Of a DNA stretch of 5,493 bases, positions 1 through 5,493 are shown one piece after another (position 1 is the stretch's first letter; every line of letters begins with the position of its first letter). Location: the NCBI GenBank assembly GCA_029779375.1, contig JAKPAR010000241.1, forward strand, positions 1 to 5,493, written 5' to 3'. The notes beneath the pieces were generated by a model, which worked only from the letters and a program-made list of their open reading frames with translations, did no database searches and had not been told where the DNA came from. Origin of the DNA: Bacillota bacterium. GTDB taxonomy: Bacteria; Bacillota; Clostridia; Tissierellales; Sporanaerobacteraceae. The position numbers and the translations under genes are program-made.

Positions 1-663
1 GATGGTCTTGAACAAAAATTAATTGTCACTTATTCTATCAAATACAGGAATTATCAACGTCAGATTCGAAATAATCAGATTGAGCAGGCTCAAAAAACAA
101 TTGATACTAATCCTACGAAATTGAAAAAGAACAACCAAAATGATTACAAAAGATTTATTCAAAAGACACACTGTACTTCTGATGGTGAAATTGCTGAAAA
201 AAATATTTAACATTGATACAGAGCTTATTAAAAAAGAAGAAGCCTTTGAAGGCTTTTATGCTGTATGTATCAATCTTGAAGATGATGCTTCTGAAATCAT
301 AAAAGTTAACAAAAGACGATGGGAAATAGAAGAGTGTTTTAGAATTATGAAAAGTGAATTTAAAGCAAGACCTATGTATTTAAGTCGAGAGATAGAATAG
401 AATCACATTTTATGACTTGTTTTATTTCACTGATTATATATAGAATCTTAGAGAAAAAACTTGGAGAAAAATATACATGTCATGAAATTCTTACAAAGCT
501 TAGGGAAATGGATTTCTATCAAGTTAAAGAAGAAGGTTATATTCCAACTTATACTCGTAATGATTTAACAGATGATTTACATGAAGCATTTGGTTTCCGA
601 ACTAATTATCAAATAGTTTCTACACAACAGATGAAAAAAATTTTAAAAGCAACAAAAAAATAA
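1..663 (+). pseudogene. IS1634/IS4-type DDE transposase, C-terminal part, frameshifted
   Basis: This is the 3' part of a transposase gene whose 5' end lies outside the window. The protein has to be assembled from three pieces: frame 1 from base 1 to about 200, frame 2 from about 200 to 390, and frame 1 again from 391 to the TAA at 661-663. The first shift falls in a run of seven A at 197-203; removing one A joins the frames as AEK-IFNIDTELI. The second needs one base restored after CGAGA at 386-390, giving SR-D-DRIESHFMTCF. The middle piece contains RRWEIEECFRIMK, whose R-x3-E-x6-K spacing matches the C-terminal signature holding the catalytic Glu of IS4-like DDE transposases (the usual Tyr of that signature is Asn here). 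The wording of this segment is what I recognise from IS1634-type elements of clostridia, from memory. Two independent shifts make an active product very unlikely. It is convergent with the operon. Confidence 0.85.
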
Positions 664-689
664 AGAAATTACTCAATTATATATATAAT

Positions 690-733
690 AAAAAGCTTGG
701 AATTCACTATTTACAAGGGTTACCAAGCTTTTT
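690..733. terminator. Inverted repeat, probable bidirectional terminator at the IS end
   Basis: AAAAAGCTTGG at 690-700 is perfectly complementary to CCAAGCTTTTT at 723-733 (11 bp), with a 22-nt loop. On both strands the descending arm ends in CTTTTT, so either transcript would fold into a hairpin whose base is a U tract. On the plus strand it lies 26 nt past the transposase stop. On the minus strand it lies about 25 nt past the predicted start of transcripts from the promoter at 764-791. The large loop and A/T-rich base make its efficiency uncertain. Confidence 0.6.
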
Positions 734-763
734 GCTTCTTTCAACTGTCAAAGATGAAATTTA

Positions 764-791
764 ATTATACCAATTCTATTTTACCTGTCAA
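764..791 (-). promoter_or_regulatory. Consensus sigma-A-type promoter reading into the IS
   Basis: Read on the minus strand, TTGACA (791-786) is followed by a 16-bp spacer and TATAAT (769-764). Both hexamers match the consensus exactly. Transcription would start near 757. The promoter begins two bases after the stop of the spo0B-like gene, so it looks like the native promoter of the next gene on the minus strand, which in many Firmicutes is obg. In this window that transcript runs into the 3' end of the IS, antisense to the transposase. The assignment is from sequence only. Confidence 0.7.
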
Positions 792-793
792 CA

Positions 794-1342
794 CTATTCT
801 TCCTCTAAAATATCTATAGGATTTACACATGTGAAAATCAAAATAGTACCTTCTTCTAATATTTCAAAATTAAACTCCCTTGTTTCTTCCAAAATTTCAG
901 CAATATTATCTTCTCCCACAAATAAAAAACTTATTCTATCCTCAAATTCTTCAATTTTTATATGTATTTTATCTTTGCAAAATTCTTCTCTTTCCATATA
1001 ATAATCAAATACTTTTCCCAACAAATTCACTATATCATCCTCATTATCTACCATTCTCAAAGTGCAATCTATATATTTTTTTATATCTAATTCTACAATG
1101 CAATCAATATCGCTAAACTCCCTAACCATCTTATCTAAAAGTATACTTACTTTCAATAAAGATATGCTATAGGCCTTACTCATATTTTTATTTAATTCCA
1201 TGATTCCCTTTATATATTCATTTGCCTCATTTATTTTCCCAAGCTGTATATATCCATAAAGAATTTGAAAATAATTCATAAAATCATGACGTTGAGCCCT
1301 AAAATTGTCACTCATATATTTGACATATTTTGTCTGTCTCAT
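794..1342 (-). CDS. Spo0B-like sporulation phosphotransferase domain protein
   Basis: The product is 182 residues, close to the 192 of Bacillus Spo0B, which passes phosphate from Spo0F to Spo0A. Residues 1-55 form the helical hairpin typical of Spo0B (SPOB_a type): RHDFMNYFQILYGYIQLGK holds the H-box, with His19 as the likely phospho-acceptor followed by Asp20 and Asn23. The C-terminal part (about 60-182) resembles a decayed GHKL ATPase: NLLGKVFDY at 106-114 aligns with the N-box NLLDNAIEA of related kinases, but the Mg/ATP-binding Asn is Lys. It is probably cytoplasmic; no signal or membrane segment is seen. I chose the ATG at 1342 because AGGGGAGG lies 7 nt upstream; an in-frame ATG at 1402 would start inside the terminator stem behind rpmA. 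The position after rplU-prp-rpmA matches spo0B of Bacillus. It could also be an orphan Spo0B-fold protein with another partner, so I give no symbol. Confidence 0.8.
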   Translation of the reverse strand: MRQTKYVKYMSDNFRAQRHDFMNYFQILYGYIQLGKINEANEYIKGIMELNKNMSKAYSISLLKVSILLDKMVREFSDIDCIVELDIKKYIDCTLRMVDNEDDIVNLLGKVFDYYMEREEFCKDKIHIKIEEFEDRISFLFVGEDNIAEILEETREFNFEILEEGTILIFTCVNPIDILEEE

Positions 1343-1349
1343 TTTCCTT

Positions 1350-1357
1350 CCTCCCCT
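1350..1357 (-). promoter_or_regulatory. Ribosome-binding site of the spo0B-like gene
   Basis: AGGGGAGG on the minus strand lies 7 nt before the ATG at 1342. It decides the start: the longer open frame beginning at 1402 has no comparable site and would translate through the preceding terminator. Confidence 0.85.
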
Positions 1358-1375
1358 ACTTTTATTCAAACAAAC

Positions 1376-1399
1376 AAAAAAGCTTACCTTGCGGTAAGC
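1376..1399 (-). terminator. Intrinsic terminator after rpmA
   Basis: On the minus strand GCTTACC (1399-1393), a GCAA tetraloop of the stable GNRA class and GGTAAGC (1388-1382) form a 7-bp hairpin followed directly by six T (1381-1376). It sits 10 nt past the rpmA stop and before the spo0B-like gene. It should end most transcripts of the ribosomal protein genes and let only read-through reach the spo0B-like gene, for which I see no convincing promoter of its own. Confidence 0.85.
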
Positions 1400-1409
1400 C
1401 ACTTTATAT

Positions 1410-1700
1410 CTATGCTAGTTCTTCAACTGGATAAATACTAACTTGTTTCTTATCTTTACCTTTTCTTTCAAATTTAACTACACCATCTACTTTTGCATAT
1501 AGTGTATCGTCGCTACCTCTACCTACGTTTGTACCTGGATGAATTTTAGTTCCTCTTTGACGAACTATAATGTTTCCAGCTAAAACATATTGGCCATCTC
1601 CTCTTTTAACACCTAATCTCTTTGCTTGACTATCACGGCCATTTCTTGAACTACCTACTCCTTTTTTGTGAGCAAATAATTGTAAATTCAATTTTATCAT
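1410..1700 (-). CDS. rpmA: 50S ribosomal protein L27 with cleavable N-terminal extension
   Basis: The product is 96 residues. L27 is a large-subunit protein whose N terminus reaches the peptidyl transferase centre. The family signature [15 protein letters not shown] is at 42-56, and [13 protein letters not shown] is at 21-33. Like other Firmicutes it has a nine-residue extension, MIKLNLQLF, before AHKKG, which is where the E. coli protein effectively begins. The LQLF|A junction corresponds to the LQFF|A site cut by Prp, with Leu instead of the first Phe. The ATG at 1700 is chosen because it gives the usual Firmicute N terminus, with GGGGAGGTG 7 nt upstream; the ATG at 1751 would be deep inside prp and upstream of that site. 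The gene starts 4 nt after the prp stop and ends 10 nt before an intrinsic terminator. Confidence 0.97.
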   Translation of the reverse strand: MIKLNLQLFAHKKGVGSSRNGRDSQAKRLGVKRGDGQYVLAGNIIVRQRGTKIHPGTNVGRGSDDTLYAKVDGVVKFERKGKDKKQVSIYPVEELA

Positions 1701-1704
1701 TTCA

Positions 1705-2052
1705 TTACACCTCCCCATATTTGAGAGTAATATATTGAGGATAGCTATCAATCAAAGCTTTTATTCCAACTTCCATAGTTTTCAATACTATATTAGCAGA
1801 ATATAATTTTTCACTTTGAAGAGTTTTCGGAATAGCTACACTCATCTTTCCCTTTTCATCATCTATAAAATAGTCTATATCTTCTTCGTCAATTTTACAA
1901 ACTTCATTTAAAGCAATTAAAGTAGTTTGTGTAAGCATAGATACAGCTGCACAAACTATATCACTTCCACTAGTTGAATAACCAGCATGACCTTCTACAA
2001 CATACTTGAAAATATTTTCATTTAAATCTCTGTAAATCTTTACATTGATCAT
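1705..2052 (-). CDS. prp: Ribosomal-processing cysteine protease Prp (YsxB)
   Basis: Prp removes the N-terminal extension of L27, a step known to be essential in Staphylococcus aureus. The 115-residue product has the family's catalytic pair at the usual positions: His22 in EGHAGYS and Cys34 in SDIVCAAVS, with the flexible Gly/Ser-rich stretch between them. Length is normal. It lies between rplU and rpmA, as in most Firmicutes, 5 nt after the rplU stop and 4 nt before rpmA. Its only ribosome-binding signal is a short AGGA inside the last rplU codons, much weaker than those of rplU and rpmA, so its synthesis probably depends on coupling to rplU and is lower than that of its neighbours (inference). 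The TAA stop overlaps an ATG that opens only a two-codon frame and is not the rpmA start. Confidence 0.95.
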   Translation of the reverse strand: MINVKIYRDLNENIFKYVVEGHAGYSTSGSDIVCAAVSMLTQTTLIALNEVCKIDEEDIDYFIDDEKGKMSVAIPKTLQSEKLYSANIVLKTMEVGIKALIDSYPQYITLKYGEV

Positions 2053-2057
2053 TTCAA

Positions 2058-2369
2058 TTATCCTAAAATATTTTCAATTTTAACTTTTGTATATGGTTGA
2101 CGATGGCCTTGTCTCTTTCTATAATCTTTCTTTGACTTGTACTTAAATACTACAACTTTTCTTGCTTTGCCTTGTTCTAAAACTGTTGCTTCTACTTTTG
2201 CTCCTTCAACATAAGGCTTGCCAACTTCAGCATTATCTTCTTTTGAAATGAAAAGTACTTTATCAAAATTAATCTTTTCCCCTTCATTTACATTTAACTT
2301 CTCAACAAATATAGTATCTCCTTCTTGTACCCTATACTGTTTTCCGCCTGTTTCAATTACAGCATACAT
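2058..2369 (-). CDS. rplU: 50S ribosomal protein L21
   Basis: The product is 103 residues, the usual length. L21 binds 23S rRNA in the large subunit. The N terminus [14 protein letters not shown] and the C-terminal signature [18 protein letters not shown] (78-95) are diagnostic. The start is the ATG at 2369, with GGGGAGGTG 8 nt upstream; the open frame runs back to an ATG at 2465, but that stretch would be the untranslated leader and overlaps the -10 region of the promoter. The gene is first in a short unit rplU-prp-rpmA with its own promoter at the end of rng, and its leader may control translation. Confidence 0.97.
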   Translation of the reverse strand: MYAVIETGGKQYRVQEGDTIFVEKLNVNEGEKINFDKVLFISKEDNAEVGKPYVEGAKVEATVLEQGKARKVVVFKYKSKKDYRKRQGHRQPYTKVKIENILG

Positions 2370-2450
2370 TTCTATTGCACCTCCCCTATCCAGTCTCGCC
2401 AATGTCAGGTGACTATGCTTCAAAACCCACATTGAGCGGCTACTTACAAA
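2370..2450 (-). promoter_or_regulatory. Structured rplU leader, L21-leader type
   Basis: The 80-odd nt between the predicted start of transcription and the rplU ATG are unusually GC-rich for this window. CAAUGU (2434-2429) pairs perfectly with ACAUUG (2405-2400), enclosing GUCACCUG. CACCU (2411-2407) is complementary to AGGUG (2382-2378) of the Shine-Dalgarno sequence, so a competing fold could hide the ribosome-binding site. AGUC (2414-2411 region) and GACU near 2391-2394 could add a further short helix. Blocks such as GUAGCCGCUCAAUG resemble my recollection of the Rfam L21 leader of Firmicutes, thought to mediate autoregulation by L21. The match is from memory and the fold is by eye. Confidence 0.65.
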
Positions 2451-2455
2451 GTAGT

Positions 2456-2484
2456 ATTCTATCAAAAAATTTCATTTTTGTCAA
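2456..2484 (-). promoter_or_regulatory. Sigma-A-type promoter of rplU-prp-rpmA
   Basis: On the minus strand TTGACA (2484-2479) is followed by exactly 17 bp and TAGAAT (2461-2456), one mismatch from TATAAT. The -35 box overlaps the TGA stop of the rng-like gene. Transcription should begin around 2448-2450, giving a leader of about 80 nt. A perfect 6-bp hairpin, CTACTT/AAGTAG (2454-2440), spans this point, so its 5' arm would mostly be missing from transcripts starting here but present in read-through from rng. Confidence 0.8.
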
Positions 2485-3710
2485 CATCCATAATCAAGTA
2501 TTTTCCCTCTTCCTTGACAATGGGTACAAGTTTGTATAAAATCCCAAGATAATCTATTTCTAACTTTTTTTCTAGTCATCTCCACAAGCCCTAATTTAGT
2601 TATACCCACAATAGTAGCTTTAGTTCTATCCTTAAGCAACTCTTCTTCTAATTTCTTTAGAACTATTTTTGCATTAACTTCTTCTTGCATATCTATAAAA
2701 TCAATTATAATTATACCGCCTATATCTCTAAGCCTCAATTGTCTAGCTATTTCTTCTGCTGCTTCTAAATTAGTTTTAACCACAGTTTTTTCTAAACTTA
2801 AATTACCTATATAATGACCCGTATTTACATCAATAGCCGTCAAAGCTTCTGCTTCATCTATAACTATATATCCTCCACTTTTCAATGTAACTTCTCTTTT
2901 AAAAGCATTTTTTAACTCTTTCTCAATATTAAAGGATTTAAAAATATCTTCTCCAGATCTCAATTCTATATTGTCTTCCAATTCAGGAGATATATGTTTA
3001 AGAGAAGATACGATACTATCATATTTTTCTTTATCATTTATAATCAATCTATCAGAAGAATTTATAAATACATCTCTAACAATTCTGTGCACCATGTCCA
3101 TTTCTCTATAAATAAGCTTTGGACAAGGTGAAAAATTTTTTTCTCTTTCTATTTTTTTGAACAATTCTATTGAAATATTCATATCCTCTTCTATTTGCTC
3201 TTTTTCAACATCTCTAGATATAGTTCTCAAAATAATTCCCATATTATCTCTTTGAATTTCTCTTCCTATATTCAAAAGTCTTTCTACATCATTCATATCT
3301 TTTATTTTTCTAGAAACTTTTATCTTATTTGAATAAGGAGTAAGAACTGTATACCTACCTGGTATAGTAATATGTGTCGTAACTTTAGGGCCCTTTGTAC
3401 CAATAGATTCCTTGATTACTTGTACTATTATCTCTTCTCCACTCTTTACAACATCATTAATAGACACATCTCTTTGATTTCTCATATCTTTAGGAAGTGC
3501 ATCTTTTAAATACAAATAAGCATTTTTTTCAAGTCCTATGTCTACAAAAGCAGCTTCCATTCCTGGCAATACATTTACTACTCTTCCTCTATAAATATTT
3601 CCCAAAGTCTTTTCTTCACTTTTTTCTATATAGTATTCAACCAATTTATCATCTTGTTTTATAGCTATGCGATTTACATTTTCCTTTACATCTACAAGTA
3701 TTAGGCTCAT
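2481..3710 (-). CDS. rng: RNase E/G family ribonuclease, short form
   Basis: This is a 409-residue endoribonuclease of the Rne/Rng family, which cuts single-stranded RNA in rRNA maturation and mRNA turnover. An S1-like RNA-binding domain spans about 36-115 (GNIYRGRVVNVLPGMEAAFV at its start). The catalytic DNase I-like domain has GGYIVIDEAEALTAIDVNTG, giving Asp294, and IIDFIDM, giving Asp337; the 43-residue spacing equals that of Mg-binding Asp303 and Asp346 of E. coli RNase E. The Zn-link is CTHC at 395-398. The protein ends 11 residues later, whereas E. coli RNase G has 489 residues with a small dimerisation domain after this point. AGGAG lies 7 nt before the ATG. It follows the DUF2344 gene by 15 nt, and its stop overlaps the rplU promoter. 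RNase E itself is less likely because no long C-terminal scaffold is present. Confidence 0.92.
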   Translation of the reverse strand: MSLILVDVKENVNRIAIKQDDKLVEYYIEKSEEKTLGNIYRGRVVNVLPGMEAAFVDIGLEKNAYLYLKDALPKDMRNQRDVSINDVVKSGEEIIVQVIKESIGTKGPKVTTHITIPGRYTVLTPYSNKIKVSRKIKDMNDVERLLNIGREIQRDNMGIILRTISRDVEKEQIEEDMNISIELFKKIEREKNFSPCPKLIYREMDMVHRIVRDVFINSSDRLIINDKEKYDSIVSSLKHISPELEDNIELRSGEDIFKSFNIEKELKNAFKREVTLKSGGYIVIDEAEALTAIDVNTGHYIGNLSLEKTVVKTNLEAAEEIARQLRLRDIGGIIIIDFIDMQEEVNAKIVLKKLEEELLKDRTKATIVGITKLGLVEMTRKKVRNRLSWDFIQTCTHCQGRGKILDYGC

Positions 3711-3725
3711 ATTATCTCTCCTAAA

Positions 3726-4430
3726 CTATAATGGACTTTCTATCTTGTTGTCTCTTTCACTATATAGCTCAATCCTATGAATTTTGACAGTATCATATAC
3801 TATTTTTATATCTGTATAATTTTCTAAAGCTTTTAAAAAATCTATAGGTTTTAAATTCCCACTATCTCCTGTTTTCAATAAAATTTCTATCTCAACTTTG
3901 TCATCTTCTAAATTTTTGAAATTTAAATTTCCTATCTGTTCTCTGATATTCTCCTCTTTTTCATATATTCTACCTTTTTTTCGTTTCTCTTTTTTCACGA
4001 TTATTTCATCTAAAGACAAAAATTTCTCTATTTCACTTTGTACTTCTTCGAAATTGAGCGTATTTTCCAACTTGAAAGATATATTGTAAAATCCCCAAGA
4101 AATAATCGAGGAAATAGATGAACTTCCATCTACATAGTTTCCCTTTACAATCCTCATATTATCTGGCAATGCCCTATTCATCCTATCCATAAATTTTTCT
4201 ACTGGCATTTTTTCTTCTAATTCTATATCCATATATTCTCCTTCACTTGATATGCCCAAAGAAAGAGCTGAGCCTATAGAAAATTTAGGATGTGGGTTAA
4301 ATCCTTCTGAATACCTTATAGGAATATCAGCTATTCTAAATGCCCTTTGAAAAAGTCTCATCGTATCTAAGTGGGAAATATATTTTAAATAATTTTCTTT
4401 TGTAAATTTAACTCTTAAAATCAATTGCAT
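3726..4430 (-). CDS. TIGR03936-type radical SAM-linked protein (DUF2344)
   Basis: The product is 234 residues and belongs to the DUF2344 family, found next to or fused to TIGR03960-type radical SAM proteins. Recognisable blocks are LKYISHLDTMRLFQRA (15-30), IRYSEGFNPHPKFSIGSALS (38-57) and GISSEGEYMDIEL (59-71). A charged, Lys/Glu-rich stretch at about 135-165 separates this conserved half from a variable C-terminal part. It has no signal peptide or membrane segment. Its biochemical role is unknown; work on RNA or ribosomes is only an inference from its neighbours. The ATG overlaps the end of the radical SAM gene by 10 nt (ATGCAATTGA), with AGGTGG just 3 nt upstream. That spacing is short, so the in-frame TTG two codons later is a possible alternative start. 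Confidence 0.85.
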   Translation of the reverse strand: MQLILRVKFTKENYLKYISHLDTMRLFQRAFRIADIPIRYSEGFNPHPKFSIGSALSLGISSEGEYMDIELEEKMPVEKFMDRMNRALPDNMRIVKGNYVDGSSSISSIISWGFYNISFKLENTLNFEEVQSEIEKFLSLDEIIVKKEKRKKGRIYEKEENIREQIGNLNFKNLEDDKVEIEILLKTGDSGNLKPIDFLKALENYTDIKIVYDTVKIHRIELYSERDNKIESPL

Positions 4431-5493
4431 ACACCACCTGTAAAACTTTTATTTATACCACATCCTGTACAACCAAGTCTACAATCTCTTGTCAATTCCC
4501 CATTTAGTGCTTTTTTATATTCATTTAATAAATAATCTTTTGATACTCCTGGATCAATGAAATCCCATGGAAATACTTCATCAAAACTTCTCTCCCTTAT
4601 GGCATAAAAATCTGGATCGATACCAGTTTCTTTAAAAGCTTCCATCCATTTTTCAAAATCAAACAATTCTGACCAGCCATCAAATTTACAGCCCTTTTCC
4701 CAAGCACTAACTAGTACCTTTGAAAGTCTTCTATCTCCCCTTGCTAGCACTGCTTCTAAAAAGCTCAAATCAGGATCATGATAATTATACACAACTTTTT
4801 TGTCCCTAATAGAATCTTTTAATATATTTATTTTCCTATTGAATTCATCTATAGTATTCTGTCCAACCCACTGAAAGGGCGTAAAAGGCTTTGGAACAAA
4901 GCAAGATGTACTGACAGTCACACTAAAATTTCCTCTTCTCTTATCCTTTGGTATGCTAAAAAATATATCCTTTACTTTATATCCCAATTCCTTTATTCCA
5001 AGAATATCCTCATCAGTCTCTGTGGGTAATCCAATCATAAAATATAATTTTACCCTTGACCAGCCCTCATTAAAAGCGTAAGTAACAGTCCTTTCCAAAT
5101 CTTCTTCTGTAACTCCCTTGTTGATAACATCTCTAAGTCTTTGACTGCCTGCTTCTGGTGCAAAAGTAAGCCCTGTTTTCCTCACCTTTTCTATTTCTTG
5201 AATAACTTCTTGTGTAAAACTATCTAATCTCAAAGATGGAAGAGATATACCTATCTTTTTGTCATTGTATTTACTCATGAGTTGTCTAATAAGAATTTCT
5301 AATTCAGAATAATCACAGGAACTCAATGAAATAAGAGATATTTCTTCATATCCTGTAGATTCTACCAATTTTTGTGAATGTTCTATCAATGTATCTATAT
5401 TTCTCTCCCTTACAGGTCTATAAATCATACCAGCCTGACAAAACCTACATCCTCTAGTACAACCTCTAAATATTTCTAAAGCTATTCTACTGT
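4421..5493 (-). CDS. TIGR03960-type B12-binding/radical SAM protein, 3' part
   Basis: The reading frame is open to the window edge, so the N-terminal part (in this family usually including a B12-binding-like domain) is missing; 356 residues are visible. Extending upstream of the first internal ATG (5428) reveals FRGCTRGCRFCQAG, the CX3CX2C motif that binds the [4Fe-4S] cluster and S-adenosylmethionine, at visible residues 11-18. Further radical SAM core blocks are GLTFAPEAGSQRLRDVI (visible 107-123) and VKLYFMIGLPTETDEDI (visible 147-163), similar in style to MiaB/Elp3-like enzymes. The C terminus has DCRLGCTGCGIN, a second CX3CX2C array that could hold another cluster. The substrate is unknown. 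The stop codon overlaps the start of the DUF2344 gene, so the two are translationally linked and probably act together. Confidence 0.88.
   Translation of the reverse strand, partial: SRIALEIFRGCTRGCRFCQAGMIYRPVRERNIDTLIEHSQKLVESTGYEEISLISLSSCDYSELEILIRQLMSKYNDKKIGISLPSLRLDSFTQEVIQEIEKVRKTGLTFAPEAGSQRLRDVINKGVTEEDLERTVTYAFNEGWSRVKLYFMIGLPTETDEDILGIKELGYKVKDIFFSIPKDKRRGNFSVTVSTSCFVPKPFTPFQWVGQNTIDEFNRKINILKDSIRDKKVVYNYHDPDLSFLEAVLARGDRRLSKVLVSAWEKGCKFDGWSELFDFEKWMEAFKETGIDPDFYAIRERSFDEVFPWDFIDPGVSKDYLLNEYKKALNGELTRDCRLGCTGCGINKSFTGGVCN

Larger units (their letters stand above)
1..752 (+). mobile_element. Right-hand part of an IS1634-type insertion sequence
   Basis: The element comprises the broken transposase gene and the non-coding tail behind it. 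The tail holds a long inverted repeat at 690-733 that probably closes the element. The exact right terminus cannot be fixed because the left end, with its matching terminal repeat, is outside the window; anything between about 734 and 790 is possible, and 752 is an estimate. No target-site duplication can be tested for the same reason. The element lies just downstream of the spo0B-like gene, where obg normally follows in Firmicutes. Confidence 0.6.

Noticed and set aside
197..203. Programmed frameshifting at the A7 run in the transposase
   Set aside because: The shift needed is +1 rather than the usual -1 of A-rich slippery sites, and a second shift near 386-391 would still break the protein, so decay is the simpler reading.
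745..791. CTGTCAA repeated at 745-751 and 785-791 as a possible IS target duplication or terminal repeat
   Set aside because: Seven bases in AT-rich DNA can repeat by chance; the right copy is explained by the promoter -35 box, and the IS left end is not visible for comparison.
880..1116. Plus-strand open frame opposite the spo0B-like gene, and similar ones at 2218-2412 and 3898-4089, plus a minus-strand one at 19-213
   Set aside because: They are low-complexity shadows of well-supported genes on the other strand, without ribosome-binding sites or recognisable domains.
1343..1402. A 20-residue N-terminal extension of the spo0B-like protein from an ATG at 1402
   Set aside because: It would translate through the rpmA terminator hairpin and lacks a ribosome-binding site, while the ATG at 1342 has AGGGGAGG at good spacing.
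1401..1440. A possible promoter for the spo0B-like gene at the end of rpmA (TTGAAG ... TATAAA)
   Set aside because: The spacer is only 12 bp and the terminator would lie just downstream, so it is not convincing.
1701..1751. A 17-residue N-terminal extension of L27
   Set aside because: It lies inside the end of prp and upstream of the strong ribosome-binding site; the start at 1700 gives the usual Firmicute L27 N terminus.
2370..2465. A 32-residue N-terminal extension of L21
   Set aside because: The stretch overlaps the promoter -10 region and the structured leader, and L21 proteins begin at [12 protein letters not shown].

Overview
This AT-rich window has strong Shine-Dalgarno sites (AGGGGAGG, GGGGAGGTG), near-consensus sigma-A-type promoters and an L27 with the N-terminal extension typical of Firmicutes. 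Together with the gene order, this points to a low-GC Firmicute, most likely of the Clostridia/Tissierellia type; the species cannot be named from the sequence. All intact genes lie on the minus strand. In transcription order (right to left) they are a radical SAM protein (5' end outside the window), its DUF2344 partner, a short RNase E/G-family nuclease, ribosomal protein L21 (rplU), the L27-processing protease Prp, L27 (rpmA) and a Spo0B-like phosphotransferase. The left end holds the 3' part of a decayed IS1634/IS4-type transposase on the plus strand, convergent with the operon.

Region by region: 4421-5493 and 3726-4430 encode an uncharacterised radical SAM pair with a 10-nt gene overlap. 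2481-3710 is an rng-like gene of only 409 codons that stops just after its Zn-link cysteines. A TTGACA-17-TAGAAT promoter overlaps the rng stop codon and starts a transcript whose short leader resembles the L21 leader of Firmicutes and contains a CACCU element able to pair with the rplU Shine-Dalgarno. rplU, prp and rpmA follow with gaps of 5 and 4 nt. Prp has its His22/Cys34 catalytic pair, and L27 carries the matching cleavage site LQLF|A. An intrinsic terminator follows rpmA. The Spo0B-like gene then starts behind its own strong ribosome-binding site.

Two nucleotides past the spo0B-like stop is a perfect-consensus promoter (TTGACA-16-TATAAT) on the minus strand. In relatives the next gene is normally obg/cgtA; here the promoter instead points into the IS remnant, which begins with a long inverted repeat that can act as a bidirectional terminator. 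The IS therefore appears to have landed between the promoter and the gene it once served, or at least next to it. The transposase reading frame is broken by two single-base-type frameshifts and is almost certainly inactive.

The best leads are the stranded promoter facing the IS, the Spo0B-like protein with a conserved phospho-acceptor His but an eroded ATP-binding N-box, the missing C-terminal domain of RNase G, and the second CX3CX2C cysteine motif at the C terminus of the radical SAM protein.
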